From positions 1-64,000 of the forward strand of contig JAIPBJ010000003.1 in NCBI GenBank assembly GCA_021739625.1: 64,000 bases of DNA, given 5' to 3'. The notes under the pieces were generated by a model, which did no database searches, was not told the DNA's origin, and was given only the letters and a program-made list of their open reading frames with translations. Position numbers and translations under genes: made by a program. This document shows positions 1-8,696 of the stretch, in pieces. Source of the DNA: Flavobacteriales bacterium. GTDB taxonomy: Bacteria > Bacteroidota > Bacteroidia > UBA10329. The stretch's first letter is position 1, and every line of letters begins with the position of its first letter.

Positions 1-124
1 ATAACAGGAGTGCATCCAGTCCATGCGGACACTCACTTCTCAAAGGGTACAGAAGCAGGTTCCCCTGCTCAGAAAACATGCCGAGGCACGAGGTTGGGGG
101 TTTCATGGGCGCCATTGCCTGAAT

Positions 125-532
125 TCAGCCTCCAGCCGTGAATTCCTTCATCTCGCCCGGCTGGCCGTCCTCATACTTGGATGGGCATTTCATCAGAATC
201 TTGGAAGCTTCGAAATGGTCTCCATCGTATTTGCCCACCAGCACCACCTGTTCAGACCGCTCAAAGTCCTGAGGTTTGCTGCCAGTGAATCTCACCTTTT
301 CCTCACGGCCGTTGATATCAACCATGAAAAAAGAGAAGAGGTTGGCATCCACCTGCGGGTCGTAGGTCATCTCTCCCTCCTTGTTCAGATGGCCCACCAC
401 GTGATATTCCTTGCCCGGATTGTCCTTTGCTTCTGCGAATGAGGCGTAGGTGCTGCTATCAGAGACAGTGCTCATGATGGCACCGATGGCGATGGCAATG
501 ACGATGATGCCGATGATGTGGATGCGTTTCAC
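125..532 (-). CDS. ccmE: Cytochrome c maturation protein CcmE (heme chaperone)
   Basis: ORF 135 aa: N-terminal TM, then the CcmE-type OB-fold sequence (YHVVGHLNKEGEMTYDPQ...VRFTGSKPQDFERSEQVVLVGKYDGDHFEASKILMKCPSKYE); adjacent to ccmD/C/B-like genes. Confidence 0.9.
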   Translation of the reverse strand: MKRIHIIGIIVIAIAIGAIMSTVSDSSTYASFAEAKDNPGKEYHVVGHLNKEGEMTYDPQVDANLFSFFMVDINGREEKVRFTGSKPQDFERSEQVVLVGKYDGDHFEASKILMKCPSKYEDGQPGEMKEFTAGG

Positions 533-627
533 TTTCTCAACGAATTACGAATGAATACGAATTTACGAATGGGACGAGGGGCGAGTGATGCGGGACGAGT
601 GCAGGGGTTCCGCACCGATTCCAATCT

Positions 628-885
628 TCAATTTCCCCCTTTACGGTTTTCCATTTTCGAGATGCGCCTATCAAGGGCGATGAGGTAGAATGCCAGACCG
701 AGGAAGATGATGGCAATGACGCCCACCACCACATAGATCTTTCCATCTCTGCGGAGGGTGTCGGCCATTTCAACCTCCTGGGCCATCGCTACCAACGGAA
801 AAACCAACATGGCCAGTACGCTCCACACTGATTTCCATTTGCCGTTGGCCGTTTTCACCTTCTTTCTATTTTCCATTTTCTTCAA
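628..885 (-). CDS. CcmD-like small membrane protein
   Basis: 85 aa with one TM and DRRISKMENRK tail, between ccmC-like and ccmE genes; the true start may be internal. Confidence 0.6.
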   Translation of the reverse strand: MKKMENRKKVKTANGKWKSVWSVLAMLVFPLVAMAQEVEMADTLRRDGKIYVVVGVIAIIFLGLAFYLIALDRRISKMENRKGGN

Positions 886-1540
886 TCAGATTTAAGAGTC
901 TTACACGCACATTCAAGAGCCAAACGCCCAGAAGCGTCCATCCTATGATGGCGGGATAGAACACGAGTTTCATGTTGTAGTTGAGATCATAACCACCGAA
1001 TCCGGGATTGCCTCCATTGCCAGGGTGAAGACTGTCTGTGAGCCTTGGCAACACCATGATGAACACCATGAACATCACGTATGCGAAGATGTTGTAAACG
1101 GCTGCTACACGTCCACGTTTCTGTTCCTCCTCCATGCTGCCGCGCAGCACCACATAGGCCAGATAGACCAGCATGCCCATTGCCACCCCGTTGAGTTTGG
1201 GGTCGTTGGTCCACCAGTCTCCCCATGTGAATCTGGCCCAAAGACTGCCTGTCAACACACCAAGCACACCCATGAACAGGGCCACCTTGGTGCCCTCTGC
1301 TGCAATGCGGTCGCTCCTCATATCGCCCCTTACGAGATGTAGGATGCTGTGTACCAACGACACTGTCAGAAGGATCATCATGCCGAACCATTGGGTGACA
1401 TGATAGAAGAGGTTGCGGATGCTTTCGTTGAGGATGGGAAGCTTGGGAACATCGATCAGAAGTCCCGCTATCAGGTCATAAGTTATCAGAATGACGGAAA
1501 GCCATTTCCACCATGCGAGGCCCATCACTTTAGCATTCAT
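866..1540 (-). CDS. ccmC: Heme exporter / cytochrome c biogenesis protein CcmC (CcsA family)
   Basis: 224 aa polytopic membrane protein with WGDWWTNDPKLNG (WWxxDPxL tryptophan-rich heme-handling motif). Confidence 0.9.
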   Translation of the reverse strand: MNAKVMGLAWWKWLSVILITYDLIAGLLIDVPKLPILNESIRNLFYHVTQWFGMMILLTVSLVHSILHLVRGDMRSDRIAAEGTKVALFMGVLGVLTGSLWARFTWGDWWTNDPKLNGVAMGMLVYLAYVVLRGSMEEEQKRGRVAAVYNIFAYVMFMVFIMVLPRLTDSLHPGNGGNPGFGGYDLNYNMKLVFYPAIIGWTLLGVWLLNVRVRLLNLIEENGK

Positions 1541-1650
1541 ACCTGTTCAGTTCTTGCGAAATGGATAATCGAATAAGGGCAGACTCGGTTCATGCATTCA
1601 GTGTTCCACGGCCAGACCGGCTCGATCATGCATGTGTCAATGTCGGTGAA

Positions 1651-2307
1651 TCAGTCCCGCCAAAGGTACGGGAACAACAGGAGGCTGAGGGTGATGATAA
1701 TCACTTCCAAAAGTAACAGGACCCCGATGAGCGGATAACTGATAGACCAGTCGAGGCCGTCCACGGCATTCTTGGAGAGTTTGATTAGTGTGAGCAGGAA
1801 CGGAAGTTGCACCGGAAAACTGAGAATGGCCATGAGGCTGAGGTTGTTCTCGGTCTTGGCGGCAATGGCCGACATCAGCGTGAGGATACTGGCAAATCCC
1901 GTGCTGCCCAGCACCAGTGCTATCACGAACAATGTGTGATCCTGCACCATATCGCCCACCCACCACACATAGATCATGTAGGCCAGCACCCCGATCACGG
2001 CCATCAGCAGGGCATTGTACAGCATCTTGGCAAGCACGAATGCCTGTGGCCCGATGACCGTGTAGAAATAAAGCATCCGCCCTCGGCTCTCTTGAATGAA
2101 AGACCTGCCCACCGCATTCAGGGCCGCGAACAGCATGATGACCCAGAACAGCGCATTCCAGACCGGTGCGCTCACCACTTGCTTGAAACTGAGGTAGCAG
2201 ACGAAAACAGTGCTCACCACATAAAGCAATATGCCGTTGAGCGCATAGCGGTTGCGCAATTCCAATTGGAACTCTTTCAAGAATAGGGTGCGCACCTGCT
2301 GCCACAT
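1651..2307 (-). CDS. ccmB: Heme exporter protein CcmB (ABC permease)
   Basis: ORF 1651..2349; start placed at MWQQVRTLFLKEFQLELRNRYALNG because a TACCTTTG element lies just upstream at 2312-2319; CcmB-type sequence. Confidence 0.85.
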   Translation of the reverse strand: MWQQVRTLFLKEFQLELRNRYALNGILLYVVSTVFVCYLSFKQVVSAPVWNALFWVIMLFAALNAVGRSFIQESRGRMLYFYTVIGPQAFVLAKMLYNALLMAVIGVLAYMIYVWWVGDMVQDHTLFVIALVLGSTGFASILTLMSAIAAKTENNLSLMAILSFPVQLPFLLTLIKLSKNAVDGLDWSISYPLIGVLLLLEVIIITLSLLLFPYLWRD

Positions 2308-2311
2308 GCGG

Positions 2312-2319
2312 CAAAGGTA
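2312..2319 (-). promoter_or_regulatory. Bacteroidota -7 element TACCTTTG upstream of ccmB
   Basis: Matches TAnnTTTG; ~5 nt from the MWQQ start codon, so the transcript may be leaderless or nearly so. Confidence 0.5.
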
Positions 2320-2336
2320 GCCTCCCCCTCGCTTCC

Positions 2337-2344
2337 TATATTTG
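2337..2344 (+). promoter_or_regulatory. Bacteroidota -7 element TATATTTG upstream of the E1 gene
   Basis: Matches TAnnTTTG, divergent to the ccmB element, 70 bp before the ATG at 2415. Confidence 0.45.
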
Positions 2345-2414
2345 CCCACCGACCCTTTGCTTCTCTGGAATTTTCCAAATACCCAAGGATTCGGCCTTCC
2401 AATAGCGATTCACG

Positions 2415-4829
2415 ATGACAGACACCGCCACTGCAACAGCCCCCGCCATCAGCAAGGATGCATTCACCAAAGAGGTGCTGAACGACTTCCGCATCGCCAA
2501 CGAGAGCCGCCAAGCAAGCCTGCTTGGAAGGAAGGAGGTGCTGACAGGCAAGGCCAAGTTCGGCATCTTCGGAGATGGCAAGGAGGTGGCGCAGATCGCC
2601 ATGGCCAAGGCATTCCGCAATGGCGACTGGCGTTCGGGCTACTACCGCGACCAGACCTTTATGATGGCGGCCGGGCTGCTCACTGTGCAGGAATTCTTCG
2701 CCCAGCTCTATGCCCATCCCGACCTCGCTGCCGACCCATCGAGCGCGGGCCGCAGCATGAACGGCCATTTCAACACCCGTAGCATCAACGAGGACGGAAG
2801 CTGGAAGAACCTTGTTGAGCAGAAGAACAGCGCGGCCGACCTCTCGCCCACCGCTGGGCAGATTCCACGACTGCTGGGCCTGGCCCACGCGAGCAAATTC
2901 TATCGCAACAATGAGGCATTGCACGGCATGACGCAATTCTCCCACAAGGGCGATGAAGTGGCCTTTGGCACCATTGGCGATGCCAGCACCAGCGAGGGGC
3001 ATTTCTGGGAAACCGTGAATGCTGCGAGCGTGCTCCAAGTGCCACTCGTGCTTTCGGTCTGGGACGATGGCTACGGCATTTCCGTGCCCAAGAAATTCCA
3101 AACGGTGAAGGAGAGCATAAGTGAGGCTCTGAAAGGTTTCCGGGCGGAGGACGGAAAACCCGGGCTGCACATATTCAATACAAAAGGCCATGATTATGCG
3201 CACTTGGTGCAGACCTACTCAAGTGCCGCAAAACTGAGCCGCGAAAAGCACGTGCCCTGTCTCATCCATGTGGAGGAGATGACCCAGCCGCAGGGCCATA
3301 GCACCAGTGGTTCGCACGAGCGGTACAAGAACGCTGAACGGTTGTCGTGGGAGCAGGAATTCGACTGCATCCTCAAAATGCGGACGTTCATCATTGAGAA
3401 GGGAATCGCCACCGAAGAGGAGTGCAATGCCATTGAGAATGAGGCGAAGAAGACCGTGCGCGAGCGGCAGAAGGCGGCCTGGGCGGCTTTCGTGGGCAGC
3501 ATCAAGGCAGAGATTGCCGAGCTGCAGACCCTGTTGAACAACCTTGGCACCGCGACAGGGACGAATGACCTGAACGCGCTTTCGCAAGGGTTGGACAAGG
3601 CCATCGACCCGCTGCGCAAAGAGCTGATGGAGACCGCCCGCGAAGCACTGCTGCTGGTGGCCGGAAACACCTCGGACGAGGCCAGCGCCCTGCGCGAATG
3701 GCTGCGCAGCATGGAGAAGTTGAACCATGACCGTTTCAACTCCCACCTGTTGAATGAAGGGCCTAACAGCGGAATGAACATCAAACCCGTGGCTCCCGAA
3801 TATGCTGCCGATGCCCCGTTGGTGGACGGCCGCGAACTGCTGCGCGACAACTTCGACCAGATTCTCACCGACCGCCCCGAGGTGTTGGCCTTCGGGGAGG
3901 ACCTCGGCAACATCGGTGGCGTGAATCAGGGTTTCGAGGGATTGCAGAAGAAGCATGGCGAACAACGCGTGTTCGATGTGGGCATCCGCGAGGTCAGCAT
4001 CATGGGGCAGGGCATAGGCATGGCGTTGCGCGGGCTGCGGCCCATTGCCGAGATCCAATACCTCGACTACCTGCTCTATGGCCTGCAACCTTTGAGCGAT
4101 GACGTGGCCTCGCTGCACTGGCGCACCAAGGGCGGACAGAAATGCCCGCTCATTGTGCGCACACGCGGCCACAGGCTGGAAGGCATCTGGCACAGTGGCT
4201 CGCCCATGGGCATGATCCTCGGCTCGCTGCGCGGGTTCCATGTCTGTGTGCCCCGCAACATGACGCAGGCGGCAGGGTTCTACAACACATTGCTCGCCTC
4301 GGACGATCCCAGTATCGTGATAGAGCCGCTGAATGGATACCGCACCAAAGAGAAGCTGCCGACCAACCTTGGGGCCTTCCGCACTCCGTTGGGCGTGCCA
4401 GAGGTGTTGACCCAAGGCACGGATCTGACCATCGTCACCTACGGGTCGTGTGTGAACCTTGCGCTGCGGGCCGTGGAGCGATTGGCCAAATTGGGTGTCA
4501 GTGCCGAACTGATCGATGTGCAGACGCTATTGCCCTTCGACCTTGGGCATTCCATTGTTGCTTCGCTGAAGAAGACCAACCGCATACTTGTCATTGATGA
4601 GGATGTGCCGGGCGGGGCATCGGCCTATATCCTACAACAGGTGTTGGAAGTGCAGAAAGGCTATCGCCATCTGGACTCAGACCCGTGCACACTTACCGCC
4701 AAGGCCCACAGACCGGCCTACGGCACAGACGGGGATTATTTCAGCAAGCCGAGCGTGGAGGACATGGTGGAAGCGGCCTATGGGATGATGAGCGAGGCGG
4801 ATCCTGCCAAGTATCCTGCTTTGTATTAA
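2415..4829 (+). CDS. Fused alpha+beta E1 subunit of a 2-oxoacid (probably branched-chain) dehydrogenase
   Basis: 804 aa: N-terminal TPP-binding alpha half (GDEVAFGTIGDASTSEGHFWE) and C-terminal transketolase-like beta half (EVLAFGEDLGNIGGVNQGFEGLQKKHGEQRVFDVGIREVSIMGQGIGMALRGLRPIAEIQ). Confidence 0.9.
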   Translation: MTDTATATAPAISKDAFTKEVLNDFRIANESRQASLLGRKEVLTGKAKFGIFGDGKEVAQIAMAKAFRNGDWRSGYYRDQTFMMAAGLLTVQEFFAQLYAHPDLAADPSSAGRSMNGHFNTRSINEDGSWKNLVEQKNSAADLSPTAGQIPRLLGLAHASKFYRNNEALHGMTQFSHKGDEVAFGTIGDASTSEGHFWETVNAASVLQVPLVLSVWDDGYGISVPKKFQTVKESISEALKGFRAEDGKPGLHIFNTKGHDYAHLVQTYSSAAKLSREKHVPCLIHVEEMTQPQGHSTSGSHERYKNAERLSWEQEFDCILKMRTFIIEKGIATEEECNAIENEAKKTVRERQKAAWAAFVGSIKAEIAELQTLLNNLGTATGTNDLNALSQGLDKAIDPLRKELMETAREALLLVAGNTSDEASALREWLRSMEKLNHDRFNSHLLNEGPNSGMNIKPVAPEYAADAPLVDGRELLRDNFDQILTDRPEVLAFGEDLGNIGGVNQGFEGLQKKHGEQRVFDVGIREVSIMGQGIGMALRGLRPIAEIQYLDYLLYGLQPLSDDVASLHWRTKGGQKCPLIVRTRGHRLEGIWHSGSPMGMILGSLRGFHVCVPRNMTQAAGFYNTLLASDDPSIVIEPLNGYRTKEKLPTNLGAFRTPLGVPEVLTQGTDLTIVTYGSCVNLALRAVERLAKLGVSAELIDVQTLLPFDLGHSIVASLKKTNRILVIDEDVPGGASAYILQQVLEVQKGYRHLDSDPCTLTAKAHRPAYGTDGDYFSKPSVEDMVEAAYGMMSEADPAKYPALY

Positions 4830-4850
4830 TGCTGTGCCCGGGGTGTCCTA

Positions 4851-6416
4851 CTAGCTGACGTCCTCGTCAGTATTTGAGCTACCCGAACGGGTAAAGAAGG
4901 CCAGTATCGCTCCAACAATAATTCCACCCAAGAGTCCGCCAAAATGGGCTGCATTGTCCGAGTTTCCGAAGAACCCGAGTACAAGACTTACCCCTGCATA
5001 AATTGCCAGTAGGGCCCACATGGATTTTCCACCTTCTTTACCGAAGCGTTTGAAAAGATTGAAACTGGCAATGATGCCAAAGAGTCCGAAAATGGCGCCC
5101 GATGCCCCTACGCTCACCGTGTTCTCGTGCCACCAAATGCTGGCAAGGCCGGCCATGATCCCAGTGGTCAGATAGGCCAGACCAAGGAGGATGGGCCTCA
5201 CATGGTCTCGGAGGATGATGGCAGCCAACATTAGGCCGAACATGTTCATGATCAGATGGGCAACTCCGGCATGCATGAACATGCAAGAGACCAGTCGCCA
5301 GTATTCTCCATTCAGCACTTCGGCCCTTCGAAGGCCCCCAAGATCCAGTAGCGAAGTTGCTGTAGGTGACATGAAACTTGCGCCCTCTGCTATCATCCAG
5401 ATGAACACTGCGATATTGATATTAATCAGAATGGCTGCCAGTTTGTACTCTCCAAACGGGTTGAGATACTGGAGGAATTCCTTCAGTTCGTCATCGCCTT
5501 GAGGTCGCGCTTCTACGAAAGCGGTGTATTCCTTCCTGTCTGTTTTTGGAATGGCGACCATGAGCAACACTATGAACGAACCGATAAGGAAGGAGTAGAA
5601 TATCCACTGGAACGAACTGCCCGTGCGCGCTTCGAAAGGCTCGTAGCTCGCTGTCAATATGACCACGTCTTCGATGGTCTCATTGGCATAGAGCGGTGAC
5701 TGTTTTATGGATTCGAAGTATCCGTCCTGATCGTCAGAGAAAGGGACGCGTTCGAAGTAGGTCGCCTTCCAGAAATCGAGTTGGTGAAACTCTTCCCAAC
5801 ATTGGTCTGCAAAAATTTCGAAGGCCTCGTCCTTTTCCTCGTCCGATGTCCCTCCATTGCTGACACGGTCGTGCCTGTGAACACCGAGCCATACATTATT
5901 CTCCCCGCCCCTGAACGGGGAGGCATAGTAAATGAGGAAGTTGAAGTCCTGACTGTGCTTGCCCGACACGTTAGCGGTGTAGTAGGGCACCATGTTGTTC
6001 TTGTCCACCTCATACGATTCTACCTTGAAATATTTCTCTGCTGGAAATTGGGCTATTTCGCCTGCTGTGGTCACTTCGTTCAGCCGATAGGAGGCCTTCA
6101 CCATGTATTGCTGCACTACAATGATGGTTGCGGCTATGGCCAATCCCATGATCAACTGGTAGAGAAAGTGCCCGTTGTCGCTTTTGCCACGTACGGCAAG
6201 AATTCTGACCCGCTTGCGCATAAAGACCAGAATGGGAATCCAAGGCAGGAAGATCGGGATCCAAAAATTCAACAGGTCTTCTTTGAGATGCAGCGCACCT
6301 AACTCGATCTCCAGCAGCCAACGCAGGCCGGTATATCCTGCCACTGTGGTTATGGCTATAAGCAGAAAAGGAAGGAAGACTACCTTCAGTCGGATGAGTA
6401 TTGCTTTACTGTTCAT
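4851..6416 (-). CDS. Rhomboid family intramembrane serine protease with N-terminal membrane extension
   Basis: 521 aa; C-terminal rhomboid core (HAGVAHLIMNMFGLMLAAIIL ... SVGASGAIFGLFG ... DNAAHFGGLLGG). Confidence 0.9.
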   Translation of the reverse strand: MNSKAILIRLKVVFLPFLLIAITTVAGYTGLRWLLEIELGALHLKEDLLNFWIPIFLPWIPILVFMRKRVRILAVRGKSDNGHFLYQLIMGLAIAATIIVVQQYMVKASYRLNEVTTAGEIAQFPAEKYFKVESYEVDKNNMVPYYTANVSGKHSQDFNFLIYYASPFRGGENNVWLGVHRHDRVSNGGTSDEEKDEAFEIFADQCWEEFHQLDFWKATYFERVPFSDDQDGYFESIKQSPLYANETIEDVVILTASYEPFEARTGSSFQWIFYSFLIGSFIVLLMVAIPKTDRKEYTAFVEARPQGDDELKEFLQYLNPFGEYKLAAILININIAVFIWMIAEGASFMSPTATSLLDLGGLRRAEVLNGEYWRLVSCMFMHAGVAHLIMNMFGLMLAAIILRDHVRPILLGLAYLTTGIMAGLASIWWHENTVSVGASGAIFGLFGIIASFNLFKRFGKEGGKSMWALLAIYAGVSLVLGFFGNSDNAAHFGGLLGGIIVGAILAFFTRSGSSNTDEDVS

Positions 6417-6770
6417 GGAGAGGGTACAATCACTTTTGGTTGAGTATGGAGGTCGGACACCAAGGTCTCAGGCTGCAAGGTTGAGAGGAACTCCATCATC
6501 CAAACATAGAAAATTAACCTTATCCGGGATAGATTGTGGCTTGCGCAGGTCTTCCTTAGGAAAGGCTCCTGTAACAGGGTGCGAGGCCATGTCAACCTAT
6601 GAGACGGCCACACAAAGTCCTCTTAAGCCGTAGTGACCGGAGGAATAAATCACACTCAGTGCGCATGACCAGATCATGCTCGGTTGGCAACTCTGCGTGC
6701 GAAAGACAGCCTCATTCGTGCCGCAAATTGGCCATGAAATCTGTGGTTAAAGCATAGTTGCCTCCGTCTT

Positions 6771-6930
6771 ACACAGAGATGTTTCTGTGACAAGCATAGA
6801 TGATTATGTTTTATGCAGACCAGTCTCTGTCATACACATAGGTATCTCTGTGTTTGACAGAGCTATCTGTGTCACAGACAGAGATGTCAGTGTGTCAGAC
6901 AGAGATAGCTATCTTTGACACACAGATACG
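6771..6930. repeat. Phased 21-bp half-site array [AG]TCTCTGT / ACAGAGA[TC], mirror-symmetric
   Basis: GTTTCTGT at 6781, GTCTCTGT at 6823, ATCTCTGT at 6844, ATCTGTGT at 6865; inverted ACAGAGAT at 6878-6885 and 6899-6906, ACACAGAT at 6920-6927; also ACAGAGAT at 6773-6780. Confidence 0.8.
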
Positions 6931-6968
6931 TATGCTTTAGCCACCGATATTAAACGAATCTCAACGCC

Positions 6969-7397
6969 ATGATCTGGAGAAAACCAAAAGGGCCAGTTAG
7001 CCCGAAGATGCAACGCAAAGCAATCCCAGAGGGCTTCAACACGGGGCGCATCATTATGAAAGCCATGCGGGAGTCAGGCGTCTCGCAGGCCGAGATTGCC
7101 CGCCAAACGGGGCGTAACGCCAGCACGGTGAAAGAGGTGCGAAGAAGGAAAAGCACACAGGCGAGTATTCTACACGAATTCTCCATCGTGATGGGCATTG
7201 ACCTGTTCCGCCCGCTGAGCGACAACCTGCCGGAACACATACGCGCCAACCCCGACACCGCGAGGATCGAGGCCCTGAATGCGGAAAAGGAGACCCTGAA
7301 CCAGCTGGTGGCCGACCTGAAAGCGCAGCTTGCCCAACTGCGCGAGGACAATGGCTATCTGAAGAAGATGATCGATATTTTCTCCAAGGACAGGTGA
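6969..7397 (+). CDS. Small helix-turn-helix DNA-binding protein with C-terminal coiled coil
   Basis: 142 aa; SQAEIARQTGRNASTVKEVRRR HTH, then DARIEALNAEKETLNQLVADLKAQLAQLREDNGYLKKMI heptads. Confidence 0.75.
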   Translation: MIWRKPKGPVSPKMQRKAIPEGFNTGRIIMKAMRESGVSQAEIARQTGRNASTVKEVRRRKSTQASILHEFSIVMGIDLFRPLSDNLPEHIRANPDTARIEALNAEKETLNQLVADLKAQLAQLREDNGYLKKMIDIFSKDR

Positions 7398-7443
7398 GGC
7401 GTATCTCTCTGGTTGTTTTGAAACAACCGAAGCAGTGGCAGAT

Positions 7444-8055
7444 TCAAACGAACCGCCTCACCTCGCGCTTGATCCCGTTCTTCACCTGTTCCCAAGTGAT
7501 GTTCTCCAAGCAATTGGGGTCTGGGCTTTCATCGGCATCAACAAAATAGGTGACGCTCTTCAGTACGTGGAAAATGTCTTCCGTTCCGAATTTTTGGCGA
7601 TAGAAGTCGAGCATCTCCGCAAATTGAAACTCACGGAATAGGAAGAACAGGTCGAAGAAATCCTTCTTGGCCGCCCTGCTTGAAATGGCACTGAGCTTCA
7701 TGGCACAGATGTCCTGTCGCCCTATCATGCGTATGCCATCGACCGTGACAGGTGCTTGGAGCAGCGGATAGGGATAATGCAGGATGTCCACCTTCACATC
7801 GTTCACACGAAGGTTCAGGGTCTTGATTCCTTTTTCAGCAATATCCACCTGATAGTGTTCCCGAAGTGCATCGAGCACTGCCTCGGCATCGAACTTGGCT
7901 GTGCTGAACAGGTCGAGGTCTATGGAAATGCGATGCCCTATCTGCAGGGATAGCGAGGTTCCTCCGACAAGCAGAAAACCTTCCAATTCAGGAAGCCGCA
8001 TCAGCGACCTCAGTAGTTCCAGTGTGCCCGGTTCAACTGTTTCAGTCCGTAGCAT
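7444..8055 (-). CDS. Nucleotidyltransferase, AbiEii/AbiGii toxin family
   Basis: FLLVGGTSLSLQIGHRISIDLDLFS matches the GGTxLxLxxGHRxSxDLDLF signature. Confidence 0.9.
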   Translation of the reverse strand: MLRTETVEPGTLELLRSLMRLPELEGFLLVGGTSLSLQIGHRISIDLDLFSTAKFDAEAVLDALREHYQVDIAEKGIKTLNLRVNDVKVDILHYPYPLLQAPVTVDGIRMIGRQDICAMKLSAISSRAAKKDFFDLFFLFREFQFAEMLDFYRQKFGTEDIFHVLKSVTYFVDADESPDPNCLENITWEQVKNGIKREVRRFV

Positions 8056-8306
8056 GTGAAGTTTTCGATGGGTGTGTCAAACAGGAATGCGGCAAAGTGC
8101 AGGGACTTCTCATTCAAGTAGCGTGTCTGCAATAGCACTTCCCGGATCTTGGCCTTGCCATAGATGCGCATGGATTCTTTCCAGTCGTCCCATGTGCCGC
8201 GTTCCAATACCCTCGGAATAATGGTGCGATAATCCCGCTCCAGATCTAACTTGGTCACATCATATTCCCAAAAAAGTTCTTTGCGGAGAAGCATACGGCC
8301 TTGCAT
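8010..8306 (-). CDS. Putative antitoxin / cognate partner of the AbiEii-family gene
   Basis: 98 aa ORF overlapping the start of the toxin ORF by 46 bp in the same orientation; small hydrophilic protein (YRTIIPRVLERGTWDDWKESMRIYGKAKIREVLLQTRYL). Confidence 0.65.
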   Translation of the reverse strand: MQGRMLLRKELFWEYDVTKLDLERDYRTIIPRVLERGTWDDWKESMRIYGKAKIREVLLQTRYLNEKSLHFAAFLFDTPIENFTCYGLKQLNRAHWNY

Positions 8307-8370
8307 TTTGCCAAAGGCGGATAAAGATAGGTATTAACCCGGTCGCATTGCGGGCTATCGCTCCGGTGGC

Positions 8371-8378
8371 TACTTTTG
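8371..8378 (+). promoter_or_regulatory. Promoter -7 element TACTTTTG of the SAM riboswitch leader
   Basis: TTG at 8348-8350, 20-nt spacer, TACTTTTG: fits TTTG-N19-21-TAnnTTTG; leader begins just upstream of the riboswitch. Confidence 0.6.
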
Positions 8379-8399
8379 CGCCTGTTCTTTGCATTCTTG

Positions 8400-8508
8400 C
8401 TTATCCAGAAAGACGGAGGGATTAGGCCCGCTGATGTCTTGGCAACCTCTCCTCCTCTGGCGGAGAAAGGTGCCAAATCCTGCTCCGCCTCAGGCGGAGA
8501 GAGATAAG
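8400..8508 (+). ncRNA. SAM-I (S-box) riboswitch
   Basis: P1 CTTATC (8400-8405) / GATAAG (8503-8508); conserved CCAGAAAGACGGAGGGATTAGGCCCGCTGATGTCTTGGCAACC and AAAGGTGCCAAATCCTG blocks; upstream of metH. Confidence 0.92.
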
Positions 8509-8696
8509 TTGAAAGTTCCACTTCGGACTTCCTGCTTGACAACGCTTGCCCCTCTGACGAAAGTTGGTGGGGCTTTTTTGTTGGGCTGATACGAATTTTC
8601 ATCATCGAATTACGAATATGTACGAATCTACGAACGGGTCGCAGAGCCATAGCGGCCCAACCACAAACTACAAACTTTGAACCTTGAACCTCTTCT

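Noticed and set aside
3219-4415. 398-aa ORF antisense to the fused E1 gene
   Set aside because: Shadow ORF of conserved coding sequence.
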